A DNA stretch of 64,000 nucleotides from a bacterium (lineage in GTDB: Bacteria > Armatimonadota > Fimbriimonadia > Fimbriimonadales > Fimbriimonadaceae). The position numbers were made by a program, and so were the translations under genes. Positions 26,226 to 35,182 of the stretch are shown one piece after another. Positions within the stretch are counted from its first letter, which is position 1, and each line of letters opens with the position of its first letter. Below the pieces are notes generated by a model, which did not search any database, was not told the origin of the DNA, and saw only the letters and a list, made by a program, of their open reading frames with translations. The stretch lies in contig JAIXQR010000001.1 in NCBI GenBank assembly GCA_027485645.1, positions 675,632 to 739,631 of the forward strand, in the 5' to 3' direction.

Positions 26226-28055
26226 GTGATAAAACGAATTATCATGATCGCAGCCTTGTCCCTTCTCGTGTCATCGGCGACTGCAGTGCAGACCAAGAAC
26301 CTGCCCGAACTTCTGCCCCGAGGGGAAAAGATGGTTACCGCGAGTGGAAAGCCCGTAACCCTGAAAGGCTGCAATCTCGGAAATTGGCTGATCCTCGAAA
26401 TGTGGATGCTCGAACTCTCGGGATACAAAGACCAGTACGAAGTCGAAGAGATCCTGACCAGTCGATTCGGCGAGGCGGAGAAGGACCGCCTGATGGAGCA
26501 GTTTTACGCCAACTGGATGAAGGACCGAGACTGGAAGCTCATCAAGTCGTTCGGCTTCAACTTGGTTCGACTTCCGCTCAACTACCGCATGTTCGAAGAC
26601 GACCGCGCGCCGATGAAGCTCAAGCCGAACGCGTTCCGCTGGGTCGATCTTGCAGTGAAGAAGGCCGCCGAACACGGGATGTACACGATCATTGACCTCC
26701 ACGGCATCCAGGGTGGACAAAGCCCATATGACCACACCGGGCGCAGTGAGCAGAACAAAGTCTGGACCACCGAGTCCGATCAGGTCCGCGCGGAATGGCT
26801 CTGGAAGGAGTTTGCCAAGCGCTACCGCTCGAACCCCAACGTTGTGGCGTACGACTTGTTCAACGAACCGTACGGCGGCACCAAGCCTCAACAGGTCGCC
26901 TTGTTCAAGCGGCTTTACCCAGTTGTCCGCGCTATCGATAACAAGAAGCTCATTTTGGCAATGGGCAACTACGACGACTTCGGCCACTACGGCAACCCAA
27001 AGGCGAATGGCTGGAAGAACGTTGGTTTCCAGATGCACTACTATCCAGGGCTTTTTGGTGGCGGTTCACCGTCGATCCCAACGCACGTTGCGCACATCAA
27101 CCGGCTTAAGGATGTCGAGAAACAGCAGAACGCGACGAACGCTCCGTTCCTTATCGGCGAGTTCAACGTGGTCTTTAACGGAGCTGGTGGTGCCAGCATG
27201 ATGCGGCGCTACTACGATCTCCACGCCTCGTACGGCTGGATGAGCACGATGTGGTCCTACAAGGTTCTCAGCCGAGATGGCGGAATCGGATCAGCGACTT
27301 GGGGAATGGTGACCAGCAAGGCGCCCGCGCCGAAGGTCGACTTCCGCAAAGACAGTAAGGAAGCTATTTCTGCCTACATGACCGGTCTTGGAACCATGTC
27401 CCTCGCTGTGAATGAGCCGCTTCGAAACTTCCTGGTCGCTAAGAAGCCCAAACTAGCACCGTTGCCGAAGCCGCCGGTGCCGATCTTGGTGGCACCCGCC
27501 AACGATGCTGTGCCCGGCTGGACTCAGACCGATATCGGCGGCGCGAAGACCGGCGGCGCAAGGTTCGTCGCACCGAAGCTGGAACTGTTCGGTGGCGGAA
27601 GTGATATCTGGGGAGAACGTGACCAGTTCCGTTTCCTGCATCAAATCGTTGACGGAGACTTCGAAATTTCCTGCGAAATCGAAGCGCTGCGAGATACCGA
27701 TTCTTACGCGAAGGCCGGAGTGATGGTCCGGTTTGGCCTCGAGCCAAATGCCGCCACCACGCTCCTCTCCGTATTCCCATCTGGCGAAGCCCAACTGGCT
27801 CACCGAGAGTCTGCCGGAAAGGAGATGTCCGGTCAAAAATCTGCGATGGGTGACCTTGCGGGAACCCGTCTCGTGCTCAGGCGAACCGGCACCAAGCTCG
27901 AAGGATTCTTGGGCCGGAAAGGGAAAGCGCTTGAGCTATTCCATACGGTCACGGTCGGAGAAGGGCCAGTCCAGGTCGGTCTCGTCGGGCTCAGCCACAA
28001 CAATGGTCAACTCGGCTCGGCAAAGTACACACAATTTAGCCTCAAAAAGCTATGA
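26226..28055 (+). CDS. Secreted GH5-type glucanase with C-terminal DUF1349-like domain
   Basis: The 609-aa protein begins with a signal peptide (to about residue 21). The GH5 barrel (about 35-400) shows GCNLGNWLILE, NLVRLPLNYR, DLFNEPYG (acid/base Glu214) and LIGEFNVVF (nucleophile Glu312), typical of exo-beta-1,3-glucanase or cellulase-like enzymes. The last 180 residues form a beta-sandwich-like module (WGERDQFRFLHQIVDGDF, AGVMVRFGLEPNA) resembling DUF1349/DUF1080 domains. The GTG start at 26226 is preceded by GGGGA; an in-frame ATG lies 18 nt downstream. Confidence 0.9.
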   Translation: MIKRIIMIAALSLLVSSATAVQTKNLPELLPRGEKMVTASGKPVTLKGCNLGNWLILEMWMLELSGYKDQYEVEEILTSRFGEAEKDRLMEQFYANWMKDRDWKLIKSFGFNLVRLPLNYRMFEDDRAPMKLKPNAFRWVDLAVKKAAEHGMYTIIDLHGIQGGQSPYDHTGRSEQNKVWTTESDQVRAEWLWKEFAKRYRSNPNVVAYDLFNEPYGGTKPQQVALFKRLYPVVRAIDNKKLILAMGNYDDFGHYGNPKANGWKNVGFQMHYYPGLFGGGSPSIPTHVAHINRLKDVEKQQNATNAPFLIGEFNVVFNGAGGASMMRRYYDLHASYGWMSTMWSYKVLSRDGGIGSATWGMVTSKAPAPKVDFRKDSKEAISAYMTGLGTMSLAVNEPLRNFLVAKKPKLAPLPKPPVPILVAPANDAVPGWTQTDIGGAKTGGARFVAPKLELFGGGSDIWGERDQFRFLHQIVDGDFEISCEIEALRDTDSYAKAGVMVRFGLEPNAATTLLSVFPSGEAQLAHRESAGKEMSGQKSAMGDLAGTRLVLRRTGTKLEGFLGRKGKALELFHTVTVGEGPVQVGLVGLSHNNGQLGSAKYTQFSLKKL

Positions 28056-28089
28056 ACAATGAACTGAAACGGGGTACGGTGCGTTTTAC

Positions 28090-28536
28090 ATGGGTATGAA
28101 GAGTTTCTTGAGCATTGCTGCACTGCTGCTAGTAGCCGGTGCAATGGCCGCTGGTCCAAAGTGGTTAACCAGCTACGACGAAGCGGTGAAGCAGTCCAAG
28201 AAAACGGGCAAGCCCATCCTCGCAGACTTCACCGGAAGCGACTGGTGCCCGCCATGCATGCGACTGCACAAGGACGTTTTCTCCAAGCCTGAGTTCATGA
28301 AGTGGGCCGAGAAGAACGTTGTTCTTCTTGAGCTCGACTTCCCACGCCGAACCAAGCAGGATCCAAAGCTGAGCAAGCAGAACGAAGCCTTGGCAAACAA
28401 GTACGAGATTCAAGGATTCCCAACCGTCCTGATCTTGAACTCTGCTGGCAAGGTCCTTGGAACCTCCGGGTTCACCCCTGGCTCGACGCCATCGAGCTGG
28501 ATTGGCGAAATCAAGCCATTTCTCGCTAAGAAGTAA
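28090..28536 (+). CDS. Secreted thioredoxin-family protein
   Basis: The 148-aa protein has a signal peptide ending AMAAG and a thioredoxin fold with the redox motif WCPPC (Cys53, Cys56) and the cis-proline segment GFPTVLIL. It is likely to work in thiol-disulphide exchange outside the cytoplasm. CPPC differs from the CGPC of classical thioredoxin. Many prolines use CCA, which hints at high expression. It is followed by a strong hairpin. Confidence 0.9.
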   Translation: MGMKSFLSIAALLLVAGAMAAGPKWLTSYDEAVKQSKKTGKPILADFTGSDWCPPCMRLHKDVFSKPEFMKWAEKNVVLLELDFPRRTKQDPKLSKQNEALANKYEIQGFPTVLILNSAGKVLGTSGFTPGSTPSSWIGEIKPFLAKK

Positions 28537-28551
28537 GAGACTGAACGAACA

Positions 28552-28592
28552 GCGGGTCCGTCAGCATCGGTGACGGACCCGCTTCTTTTATG
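28552..28592 (+). terminator. Terminator between thioredoxin and VOC genes
   Basis: A perfect 12-bp stem (28552-28563 with 28571-28582) with a 7-nt loop is followed by TTCTTTTAT. It lies between two converging genes and may serve both directions. Confidence 0.88.
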
Positions 28593-28602
28593 TAATCTGG
28601 GC

Positions 28603-28953
28603 TCAGAGGAACTTCTGGATCTCTAGCCGGTACCCGTTCGGGTCGGTCGTGTAAAAGTGCTGAATGCCAAACCGCTGGTTGATGCGGGGTGGTCCATCGA
28701 CGGTTGCACCTTCGACGGTCAGGCGGACGTGCCATTCGTTGACGTCTGGCACGACCATCGTGAGCGTTACTTTGCTCGGGTCGTCGAGGAGCGGTACGTT
28801 CTCACAGAATCCCCACGCGCCGTCAATTCCAACGGAATAGATGCGACAGACGCCTTGGTCTAGTGCGAGTTGAAGCCCGAGCATTCCTTGATAGAAGCGA
28901 TCGGTCGCCTTGAGGTTTTTCGTTGGAAGGAAGGTGATGCTTCTAGCGTTCAT
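28603..28953 (-). CDS. VOC (glyoxalase/bleomycin-resistance) family protein
   Basis: The 116-aa single-domain protein has the paired beta-alpha-beta pattern of the vicinal oxygen chelate fold: TFLPTKNLKATDRFYQGMLGLQL at the start and FGIQHFYTTDPNGYRLEIQKFL at the end, with the usual late Glu ligand. The reaction cannot be predicted. It overlaps the isomerase gene by four bases (ATGA), so the two are co-translated. Confidence 0.88.
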   Translation of the reverse strand: MNARSITFLPTKNLKATDRFYQGMLGLQLALDQGVCRIYSVGIDGAWGFCENVPLLDDPSKVTLTMVVPDVNEWHVRLTVEGATVDGPPRINQRFGIQHFYTTDPNGYRLEIQKFL

Positions 28954-29717
28954 CGGTTTGCGTCCACGGCAACTCGGCCAAGGCCAAGCTTTTCTCTCAT
29001 CAAAAATTGATAGCTCTCGCGGACGGCATGCATCATGTCACCCTCGTACTCATCAAGTTCTATTACAAGCCATTTTGGCTGACAAGCTTCAATGCAAGCC
29101 CGCACTGGGACATTTCCTTGCCCAAGTGGGACCATTGGCTGATCTTTGACCAGCGGACCGTCCTTGACGTGCAGCAGGGTGATCCGGTCGGCGTACTGTT
29201 TGCAAATTTCGGCGCTGTTGTGTTCGCCGAAGTTGCTGGCCCAATAGATGTCCAGTTCAAGACAAAGGTCTGGGCAGTGTTGAATCATTAGGTCGAGGAC
29301 TCGGACGCCTTCTCGCGTCTCAAACTCCATCCAGTGGTTGTGCATCGCGTAGTCGATGCCGTGTTTTTTCAACTCCGGAATTGCCCAAGCAAGCTTTTCG
29401 GCCGAGGCTCGAATGGTGTCGGGGGTTTGTAGGTCAGGAATCCAGAATCCGCCGGTGAGAAGATTCGTTCCGAGATCGCCGAGGTCGTCAACAATCTTTT
29501 GCAGGTTGTCGGCGTCTGGAATGGGGCCGTAGCTGGAACTGATGACCATGCCCAGATCGGCCATGAACTTTCGAAAGTCGGAATTGGAAAATCCTGGGGC
29601 AACGCCCTCAACTCCGTTTAGGCCAATATCGGCCAACTCTCGCATGATTGCCGGCGCACTTTCCGAATTCAGTATGGTTCTCAGGGTCCAAAACTGGATA
29701 GATATGGGCGACGCCAT
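28950..29717 (-). CDS. Sugar phosphate isomerase/epimerase-like TIM barrel
   Basis: The 255-aa protein belongs to the xylose-isomerase-like AP-endonuclease-2 fold (IolE/IolI group). Segments include SIQFWTLR at the N-terminus, LDIYWASN and LLHVKDGP, with acidic and His residues that would bind a divalent metal. It is probably a cytoplasmic sugar or inositol isomerase/epimerase. TAAGCT (29730-29725) lies 7 nt before the ATG. The overlap with the VOC gene suggests a two-gene operon. Confidence 0.86.
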   Translation of the reverse strand: MASPISIQFWTLRTILNSESAPAIMRELADIGLNGVEGVAPGFSNSDFRKFMADLGMVISSSYGPIPDADNLQKIVDDLGDLGTNLLTGGFWIPDLQTPDTIRASAEKLAWAIPELKKHGIDYAMHNHWMEFETREGVRVLDLMIQHCPDLCLELDIYWASNFGEHNSAEICKQYADRITLLHVKDGPLVKDQPMVPLGQGNVPVRACIEACQPKWLVIELDEYEGDMMHAVRESYQFLMREKLGLGRVAVDANR

Positions 29718-29776
29718 CCGTAATAGCTTAACCTAAACGCCGCCCTTTGCCAACCACGTAAACGCGTTACTTGGCT

Positions 29777-31306
29777 TTAACCGTGATGGCAAGTGCAATC
29801 TTCATGAACGGCATACATATCAAGCCATCCCTGATCCAGACTGACCTTCATCTTTTCGTAATACCCTTGCGCCGTGCCGTAATCCATGGTCGGGTTCTTG
29901 TGCTTGATGCCCTTTGCCGCAAGCATCAAGTCGAAGAACTCCACGTTGCGGGTGAGGCCCTTGATCATTTCACTTCCTGGTCCGAGAGCGGTCACCATCA
30001 CGTGCTCGGCGGTGTGGTTACCGCTCGTCCACGTCACGGCCGTGTGGTTGCCCAGAATGTTCGCCATGGTCATTCCGCTAGCTTTCAGGAAGCCGCTGAT
30101 GTTGAAGGGCCCTTGTCCCTTTTGTCCCGCTACGATGGCCGCCGCTTCTGCCGCGCTGAGTTCCAATCCGAGATCGGCCTTGACGATGTCTCGAACTGAA
30201 TCTGCGGTCGGGCTGGCGCCGAACTTTCGAGCCAGAACTTCGTAGCTCGCCTTCATTCCGTTCACGGTCAGGATGCCCTTGTTCGAGTCCGTGTACTCCT
30301 CACCCATGCCGTTCAGCGATGGTCCGCCGGTGGCGTGGTCTGCCGTGATGATGACGAGGGTTTCTTTGTCCTTGAGCGCGAACTCGACCGCAACCTTAAC
30401 CGCTTCTTCGAATGCGATCTGATCGTAAACCAGGGAAGCCAAGTCGTTCGCGTGGCCGGCGTGGTCAACCTTTCCGCCTTCAACCTGAAGCAGGAATCCG
30501 TTCTTGCTATCCTTCAAGTTGTCGATCGCATGCTTGGTCATTTCGGCCAAGGTCGGGACGGTCTTCTGAAGCTCTGGACTGTTGTTTCGGTCAACCGAGA
30601 ACGGCAGGTGGCTGTCCGAGAAGATTCCGAGAACCTTCTTGCTCTTCGTCGCCATCAAGGCTTCTCGGTTCTTGACGACCGTGTAGCCCGCCTTTTCGAA
30701 CTCTGGGTACATATCGCGCTTGTCTTTTCGCTTGTCGCCCGCGAAGTGGCGGTTGCCTCCGCCCATGAGCACATCAACGCCAGACACGAGGTACTTCTCG
30801 GCAATGATCGGCTCAAGGTCGCGGCTGACAATGCTGACGGCAAACCCGGCGGGGGTTGCGTGGGTAATTGTCGTGGTTGTGACGAGACCGGTTCGGACGC
30901 CCTTTTCGTGCATCAGCGTCGTCAGAGTCTTCAACGCGGTCAGATCGGGATACATGTTGATCATCCCGTTGAAGATTCGCTGCCCGCTACCCCAAGTGGA
31001 ACTCGCCGCCGCGGAGTCGGTGACGATGGAGTTGAGCGACCGCGTTGCCTGGAGACCGTTGGTGACGAACTTTTGGTCCATCAGCCAGCCCCAGTAAGAG
31101 GACTTTCCACCGTTGAGCTGAGACAGGACATCCACGATCCCGAGGGTCTGCATCGCCATGCCATCGACGACCAAGAAGATGATGTTCTTGATCTTCGACT
31201 GCTTCGAGCCCATGCCCTGGAGAGAGGCGAACGCGCCTGCTCCCGATGCGATGCCGGCGGCACCCGCAATACCCGTACCCAAAAGTGAACGTCGCGACAG
31301 CTTCAT
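29777..31306 (-). CDS. Tat-exported alkaline phosphatase, PhoA family
   Basis: The 509-aa enzyme removes phosphate from monoesters outside the cytoplasm. The N-terminus has a twin-arginine signal (SRRSLLG plus a hydrophobic stretch). The metal-binding FLVVDGM (Asp49), the nucleophile region TDSAAASS (Ser98), VEGGKVDHAGHAND and ITADHATGGP are all present and typical of PhoA. Upstream is a Pho-like box with two TTAAC repeats 11 bp apart, then CAGAAT ending 6 nt before the ATG. This is the best functional anchor for reading the repeats as phosphate-responsive. Confidence 0.95.
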   Translation of the reverse strand: MKLSRRSLLGTGIAGAAGIASGAGAFASLQGMGSKQSKIKNIIFLVVDGMAMQTLGIVDVLSQLNGGKSSYWGWLMDQKFVTNGLQATRSLNSIVTDSAAASSTWGSGQRIFNGMINMYPDLTALKTLTTLMHEKGVRTGLVTTTTITHATPAGFAVSIVSRDLEPIIAEKYLVSGVDVLMGGGNRHFAGDKRKDKRDMYPEFEKAGYTVVKNREALMATKSKKVLGIFSDSHLPFSVDRNNSPELQKTVPTLAEMTKHAIDNLKDSKNGFLLQVEGGKVDHAGHANDLASLVYDQIAFEEAVKVAVEFALKDKETLVIITADHATGGPSLNGMGEEYTDSNKGILTVNGMKASYEVLARKFGASPTADSVRDIVKADLGLELSAAEAAAIVAGQKGQGPFNISGFLKASGMTMANILGNHTAVTWTSGNHTAEHVMVTALGPGSEMIKGLTRNVEFFDLMLAAKGIKHKNPTMDYGTAQGYYEKMKVSLDQGWLDMYAVHEDCTCHHG

Positions 31307-31346
31307 GCTTTCATTCTGCCTGAGATCACGTTAACGTACTGTTAAA
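31307..31346 (-). promoter_or_regulatory. Pho-like box and leaderless promoter of the alkaline phosphatase
   Basis: On the minus strand TTTAACAG (31346-31339) and GTTAACGT (31335-31328) start 11 bp apart. After 9 bp comes CAGAAT (31318-31313) as the -10, then 6 nt to the ATG. No canonical -35 is seen. The arrangement matches the lipoprotein promoter at 8299-8339. Confidence 0.68.
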
Positions 31347-31399
31347 TGCCTTGGCTGATACCGCTAGAGCTGATGGATTTCGCTGTCCGGGCTCACGCC

Positions 31400-31933
31400 T
31401 TACGGCTCGAACTCGACAAACTGAGGTTCTTCCGTAGGCTCGTCTTCGGTAGCTACATTCGAAAGCTTGAGCGACCGGACGATGCACCCTCGCATCTTAG
31501 GCTCAATGAACACGTACAGGTTCACTCGGTCGGATCGCACGATGGCGCAAGCCGCGTGCCAGTCGTCAATCACGATGTCGCGCAAAGACCGCCGTCGCTC
31601 GCCACGCAAGGTGTGCGCCTCGAGCTTGTCGGGCGAGCCGTAGATCACCGTTGCCTCAATGTGCGGACCTTCTGCCGCGAGGAGTTGCAGCAGCTTTAGA
31701 TCCCAGTTTTGGTAAATCGATTCATCGTTGAAGAATCGATTTCCGAAAGAAGCCTTCGGCAAACCGAACTTCCGGAGGAACAGCGTGTGCATGTGCGTGG
31801 GCACCAAGTTGTCCAGGAACTCGTCAAACGCTGCGTCGGTCTCGGCTTCATTCAGTTTCTTTGGTGTGGCCCAAAGCTTTTTCCAGCGCTCGATTCGGTT
31901 TGGCGGAGTGACAAAAGTTACTGGCTTAGCCAC
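31400..31933 (-). CDS. Hypothetical protein coupled to galT
   Basis: The 177-aa protein starts at a GTG whose first base is the last base of the galT TAG stop (TAGTG), so translation is probably coupled. It looks soluble, with charged N-terminal helices and a C-terminal half with beta-strand-like segments (IEATVIYGSP, CAIVRSDRVNLYVFIEP). I recognise no family. An in-frame extension upstream runs antisense-free through galT and is rejected because it lies in another frame of that gene. A sugar-nucleotide-linked role is only guilt by association. Confidence 0.7.
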   Translation of the reverse strand: MAKPVTFVTPPNRIERWKKLWATPKKLNEAETDAAFDEFLDNLVPTHMHTLFLRKFGLPKASFGNRFFNDESIYQNWDLKLLQLLAAEGPHIEATVIYGSPDKLEAHTLRGERRRSLRDIVIDDWHAACAIVRSDRVNLYVFIEPKMRGCIVRSLKLSNVATEDEPTEEPQFVEFEP

Positions 31934-32946
31934 TAAATCGCATCCCGTAGCCGCTGGGCTGCTTGTTCCGGAGTTAAGTCTCGCTGGGCTTCCGCCATCA
32001 TTTCGTATCCAACCATAAACTTTCGAACCGTTGCGCTTCTTAATAATGGCGGATAGAAGTGGGCATGTAGCTGCCAAGACGACGTAAAGTCTCCAGAATA
32101 TGGGGCGGGATGCCAACCCATGCTGTACGGAAACGGGCAATCGAACAGGGCATCGTAACGTTTCAGCAACCCTTGCAACGCATCGGCAAGGCTAGATCGC
32201 TGCTCGCCGAGATCTTCCAGTCGGCTGACTTCGAAGCGTGGCAGCACCATGGTTTCAAACGGCCAGGTCGCCCAAAACGGCACAACCACCGCCCAATCTT
32301 CATTGGCATAGACCACTCGCGAGCCCAATTCGACTTCGCGCTGAGCATAATCGAGAAGCATTCGGGATCCGTGCTCTGCGTAGTAGCGAGCCTGAGACGC
32401 ACCTTCCCGAATAATCAAACTTGGCAAATGCTCACTCGCCCAGATCTGCCCGTGCGGATGTGGATTCGAGGCCCCCATCGCTTCACCCCGATTCTCGAAA
32501 ATTTGGACCCAGCCGTAACGGGCACCAAGTTCGGCCGCCTGCGAAGCCCACAAGTCGACAACCAATTCAAGCTCGTGCTGACTCAGTTTGGAGAGCGTCA
32601 GGTCATGCCGAGGTGAAAAGCAAATGACGCGGCACTCGCCCCGCACTGCCTCTGATCGGAACAATCCATCGTCAACGACTCCCTCCGGTGTGCCCGAAAG
32701 AAGCGCCGAGTAGTCGTTAACGAAAACAAAAGTGTTCTCGTAGGCAGGATTAACCTCGCCATTGGCCCGAACATTGCCGGGGCAAAGATAGCACGTCGGA
32801 TCGTAAGCGGGTCGGTCCGGGAGGGAGGACTTCTCCTGCTGCCCCTGCCAAGGACGCTGGGTCCGGTGCGGTGACACCAGAACCCATTCGTCAAGGAGCG
32901 GATTGAACCGCCGGTGCGGGTGTAACTCCGGTTCAAATTCGATCAT
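31933..32946 (-). CDS. galT: Galactose-1-phosphate uridylyltransferase
   Basis: This Leloir-pathway enzyme swaps galactose-1-phosphate with UDP-glucose to give UDP-galactose and glucose-1-phosphate in the cytoplasm. The 337-aa length fits class I GalT. It has the N-terminal RFNPLLDEWVLVSPHR, zinc-type cysteines CYLCPG (52-55), the active-site NPHPHGQIW with the nucleophilic histidine (about H165), and the C-terminal HAHFYPPLLR. It lies 5 nt after the TIM-barrel gene and overlaps the next gene. No galK or galE is visible in the window. Confidence 0.95.
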   Translation of the reverse strand: MIEFEPELHPHRRFNPLLDEWVLVSPHRTQRPWQGQQEKSSLPDRPAYDPTCYLCPGNVRANGEVNPAYENTFVFVNDYSALLSGTPEGVVDDGLFRSEAVRGECRVICFSPRHDLTLSKLSQHELELVVDLWASQAAELGARYGWVQIFENRGEAMGASNPHPHGQIWASEHLPSLIIREGASQARYYAEHGSRMLLDYAQREVELGSRVVYANEDWAVVVPFWATWPFETMVLPRFEVSRLEDLGEQRSSLADALQGLLKRYDALFDCPFPYSMGWHPAPYSGDFTSSWQLHAHFYPPLLRSATVRKFMVGYEMMAEAQRDLTPEQAAQRLRDAI

Positions 32947-32951
32947 GCTGC

Positions 32952-33872
32952 TTAGAACGCGTCCGACTTTCGGTAAGCGTCGATGACTGCGCGTTCGCCA
33001 TCCTTTCCGGATTTAGAGTTTCCGTGTTCCATACCGAGCACGCCAGTAAAGCCCTTGGCGCTCACGTGCTTAAACACGTTGAGGTAGTTGATCTCCCCGC
33101 TGGTCGGCTCGTTTCGGCCTGGATTGTCGCCGATCTGCAAGTAAGCAACTTCGCTCCAGGCCCGATCCATATTCGGAATCAAGTTTCCTTCTTGGATCTG
33201 CTGGTGGTAGATGTCGAAAAGGATCTTGCAGGCAGGGCTATCCACCGCGCGGCAGATGCTGAACGCCTGCGGAATCTTGTTCAAGAAAAGATTTGGGTGG
33301 TCGCGGAAGTTGAGCGGCTCCAGCACCATCACAAGGCCATGCTTGGCGAGAATATCGCTGCCGCGTCGAAGGGCTTCGATGACGTTGGCAGTTTGGAAAC
33401 CGATGTCCTGGCGAAGATCGCAAGTGCCCGGCACAACCGTCATCCACTTCGCATTCACGCGCTTTGCGACTTCAACCGAATCCTGGCAGTTCTTGATGAA
33501 CTTATCTAGGTGGTCCTTTGAACCTGTGGTTAGCGTCGGGTTGTTCCAGTCAATGTCGTTAGCGACGAAGACGCCCATCGTGATGCCGAGGTCGTTCATT
33601 GCCTTCGCGCAGCGCTCTTGATCGGCCACGGAGCGGCCTTTCATGCCGTTGTCTTCCCACGCGGTGAATCCTTCATCGGCCGCAAATTTCAGCTGATCAA
33701 CGAGGTCTGGGCCAGCATGGTTTTGGAACATGCCGAAATGCGGCGCGTATTTGAGCTTGAATTTTGGAGCCATGGCTTTCTCGCTAGGGATGGCAGCTGC
33801 CAACGGGGCAACCGCAACGGAAAGTCCGGCCGCGAGGCCGGACTTGATGACTTCTCGTCGGGTGATATCCAC
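32952..33872 (-). CDS. Tat-targeted hydroxypyruvate-isomerase-like TIM barrel
   Basis: The 306-aa protein begins with a twin-arginine-like signal (TRREVIKSGLAAG) and continues as a xylose-isomerase-like barrel with the Hyi-type segments KLKYAPHFGMF, MTVVPGT, VLEPLNFRDHPNLF, ILFDIYHQQIQEGN and LGMEHGNS. Related proteins isomerise hydroxypyruvate or other small keto sugars. The GTG start is one base after the stop of the upstream oxidoreductase, so the genes are tightly coupled. Whether it is truly exported is uncertain. Confidence 0.86.
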   Translation of the reverse strand: MDITRREVIKSGLAAGLSVAVAPLAAAIPSEKAMAPKFKLKYAPHFGMFQNHAGPDLVDQLKFAADEGFTAWEDNGMKGRSVADQERCAKAMNDLGITMGVFVANDIDWNNPTLTTGSKDHLDKFIKNCQDSVEVAKRVNAKWMTVVPGTCDLRQDIGFQTANVIEALRRGSDILAKHGLVMVLEPLNFRDHPNLFLNKIPQAFSICRAVDSPACKILFDIYHQQIQEGNLIPNMDRAWSEVAYLQIGDNPGRNEPTSGEINYLNVFKHVSAKGFTGVLGMEHGNSKSGKDGERAVIDAYRKSDAF

Positions 33873-33873
33873 C

Positions 33874-35124
33874 TTACTTCAGCGGAGTTTTGCCCGGAAC
33901 TGCAACCGCGGGCGTTTCTAGCGATGTGAAACCAAGGGTGGCTGGAAGCAAACTTTCCGTGCTGTTGAGCGCCTGTTCCCAACTGACTTCTTGTCCGGTG
34001 TAAGCCGACATTCGGCCCATGATTGCGGTGAGCGTGCTCTCAGCAACCTGGCGGCCTTCGTTGATCGGCTTGCCTTCCTTAATGCTCGCGATCAGGTGCT
34101 TGTGCTCCTGAACGTATGGATTGGTTCGATCGCCTTCGAATCGCCAAGCCTTCGCGCCCTTGATCGACTGCGCGTTACTCGTTCCCTTCGAACCGACAAT
34201 GTGCTCCGAAACGCGGGAGGCAGTGTTGTCGATCTGGCGGCACATGCTGAGCATCTTCACTCCGTTGGCGTATTCGTACTCGGTCGCAAAGTGGTCGAAA
34301 ATGTGGCCGTAGGCCTTATCCGTTCGGACCTGTCGTCCGCCAAGGCTGGTTGCCTTGACCGGGTGGCCCTTCATGGCCCAGTTGCAAACGTCGAGGTTGT
34401 GCACGTGCTGCTCGGTGATGTGGTCGCCCGAGAGCCATGCGAAGTACAGCCAGTTTCGAAGCTGCCATTCCATGTCGGACCAACCTTCCTGTCGTGGGTT
34501 CATCCAAAGTCCGCCCTGGTTCCAGTAAGCGTAAAGGGCAACGACATCGCCGATGTCTCCGTTGTGGATGCGCTCCATGGCACCGCGGTAAGCGAAGTCA
34601 TGTCGTCGCTGCGTTCCCGCAACAATCGAGAGCTTCTTCGATGCGGCCATGTCGGAAGACTCCATGACGCTGCGAATTCCAGGCGCGTCGGTCGCAACCG
34701 GCTTCTCCATGAAAACGTGCTTGCCTGCTTCGATCGCAGCCTTAAGGTGAATCGGTCGGAACGCTGGCGGGGTAGTGAGAATCACGACGTCTACGCCGCT
34801 AGCAATAACCTTCTTGTAAGCATCCCATCCGCTGAATGCGCGGTCGTCGGTGACCTTGTACCGGTCGCCCAGCTTCTTCAGGCCATCCCGTGAGCCGTTA
34901 AGTCGGTCTGGGAACACATCGCCCATTGCCCAGAGCACGGTGCTGGAATCGGCTTCGATATTGTCCTGTGCAGCGCCCGTACCGCGTCCCCCACAACCGA
35001 TCAAGCCGACCTTAATCTGCGCCTGAGAACCGGCAAAAACGAAAGAAGGGACGGCCATTGCGGCGCCGGCCACGGCCGTCTTCGCGATCAGATCGCGGCG
35101 AGAGAGTTCATTTTGGTTCGACAT
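33874..35124 (-). CDS. Tat-targeted Gfo/Idh/MocA oxidoreductase
   Basis: The 416-aa NAD(P)-dependent enzyme has a twin-arginine signal (LSRRDLIAKTAVAGAAMA), the Rossmann motif VGLIGCGGRG and the family's catalytic EKPVA motif (in HVFMEKPVATDAPG). The C-terminal domain has the N-W-x-x-HNLD pattern (EQHVHNLDVCNWAM) typical of secreted glycoside-oxidising members. It is likely to oxidise a sugar or glycoside in the envelope. The ATG at 35124 is chosen for the Tat signal and upstream GGAGC. First gene of a tight run ending with galT and an unknown. Confidence 0.92.
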   Translation of the reverse strand: MSNQNELSRRDLIAKTAVAGAAMAVPSFVFAGSQAQIKVGLIGCGGRGTGAAQDNIEADSSTVLWAMGDVFPDRLNGSRDGLKKLGDRYKVTDDRAFSGWDAYKKVIASGVDVVILTTPPAFRPIHLKAAIEAGKHVFMEKPVATDAPGIRSVMESSDMAASKKLSIVAGTQRRHDFAYRGAMERIHNGDIGDVVALYAYWNQGGLWMNPRQEGWSDMEWQLRNWLYFAWLSGDHITEQHVHNLDVCNWAMKGHPVKATSLGGRQVRTDKAYGHIFDHFATEYEYANGVKMLSMCRQIDNTASRVSEHIVGSKGTSNAQSIKGAKAWRFEGDRTNPYVQEHKHLIASIKEGKPINEGRQVAESTLTAIMGRMSAYTGQEVSWEQALNSTESLLPATLGFTSLETPAVAVPGKTPLK

Positions 35125-35182
35125 TGAATGTGCTCCGTGAATATGCAGAGTTAAAGCCCCGCGTGTTTGCGAGTATAGCCAT

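Noticed and set aside
30335-31288. A 317-codon plus-strand frame opposite the alkaline phosphatase
   Set aside because: It is antisense to a gene with complete PhoA motifs and has no recognisable protein features.
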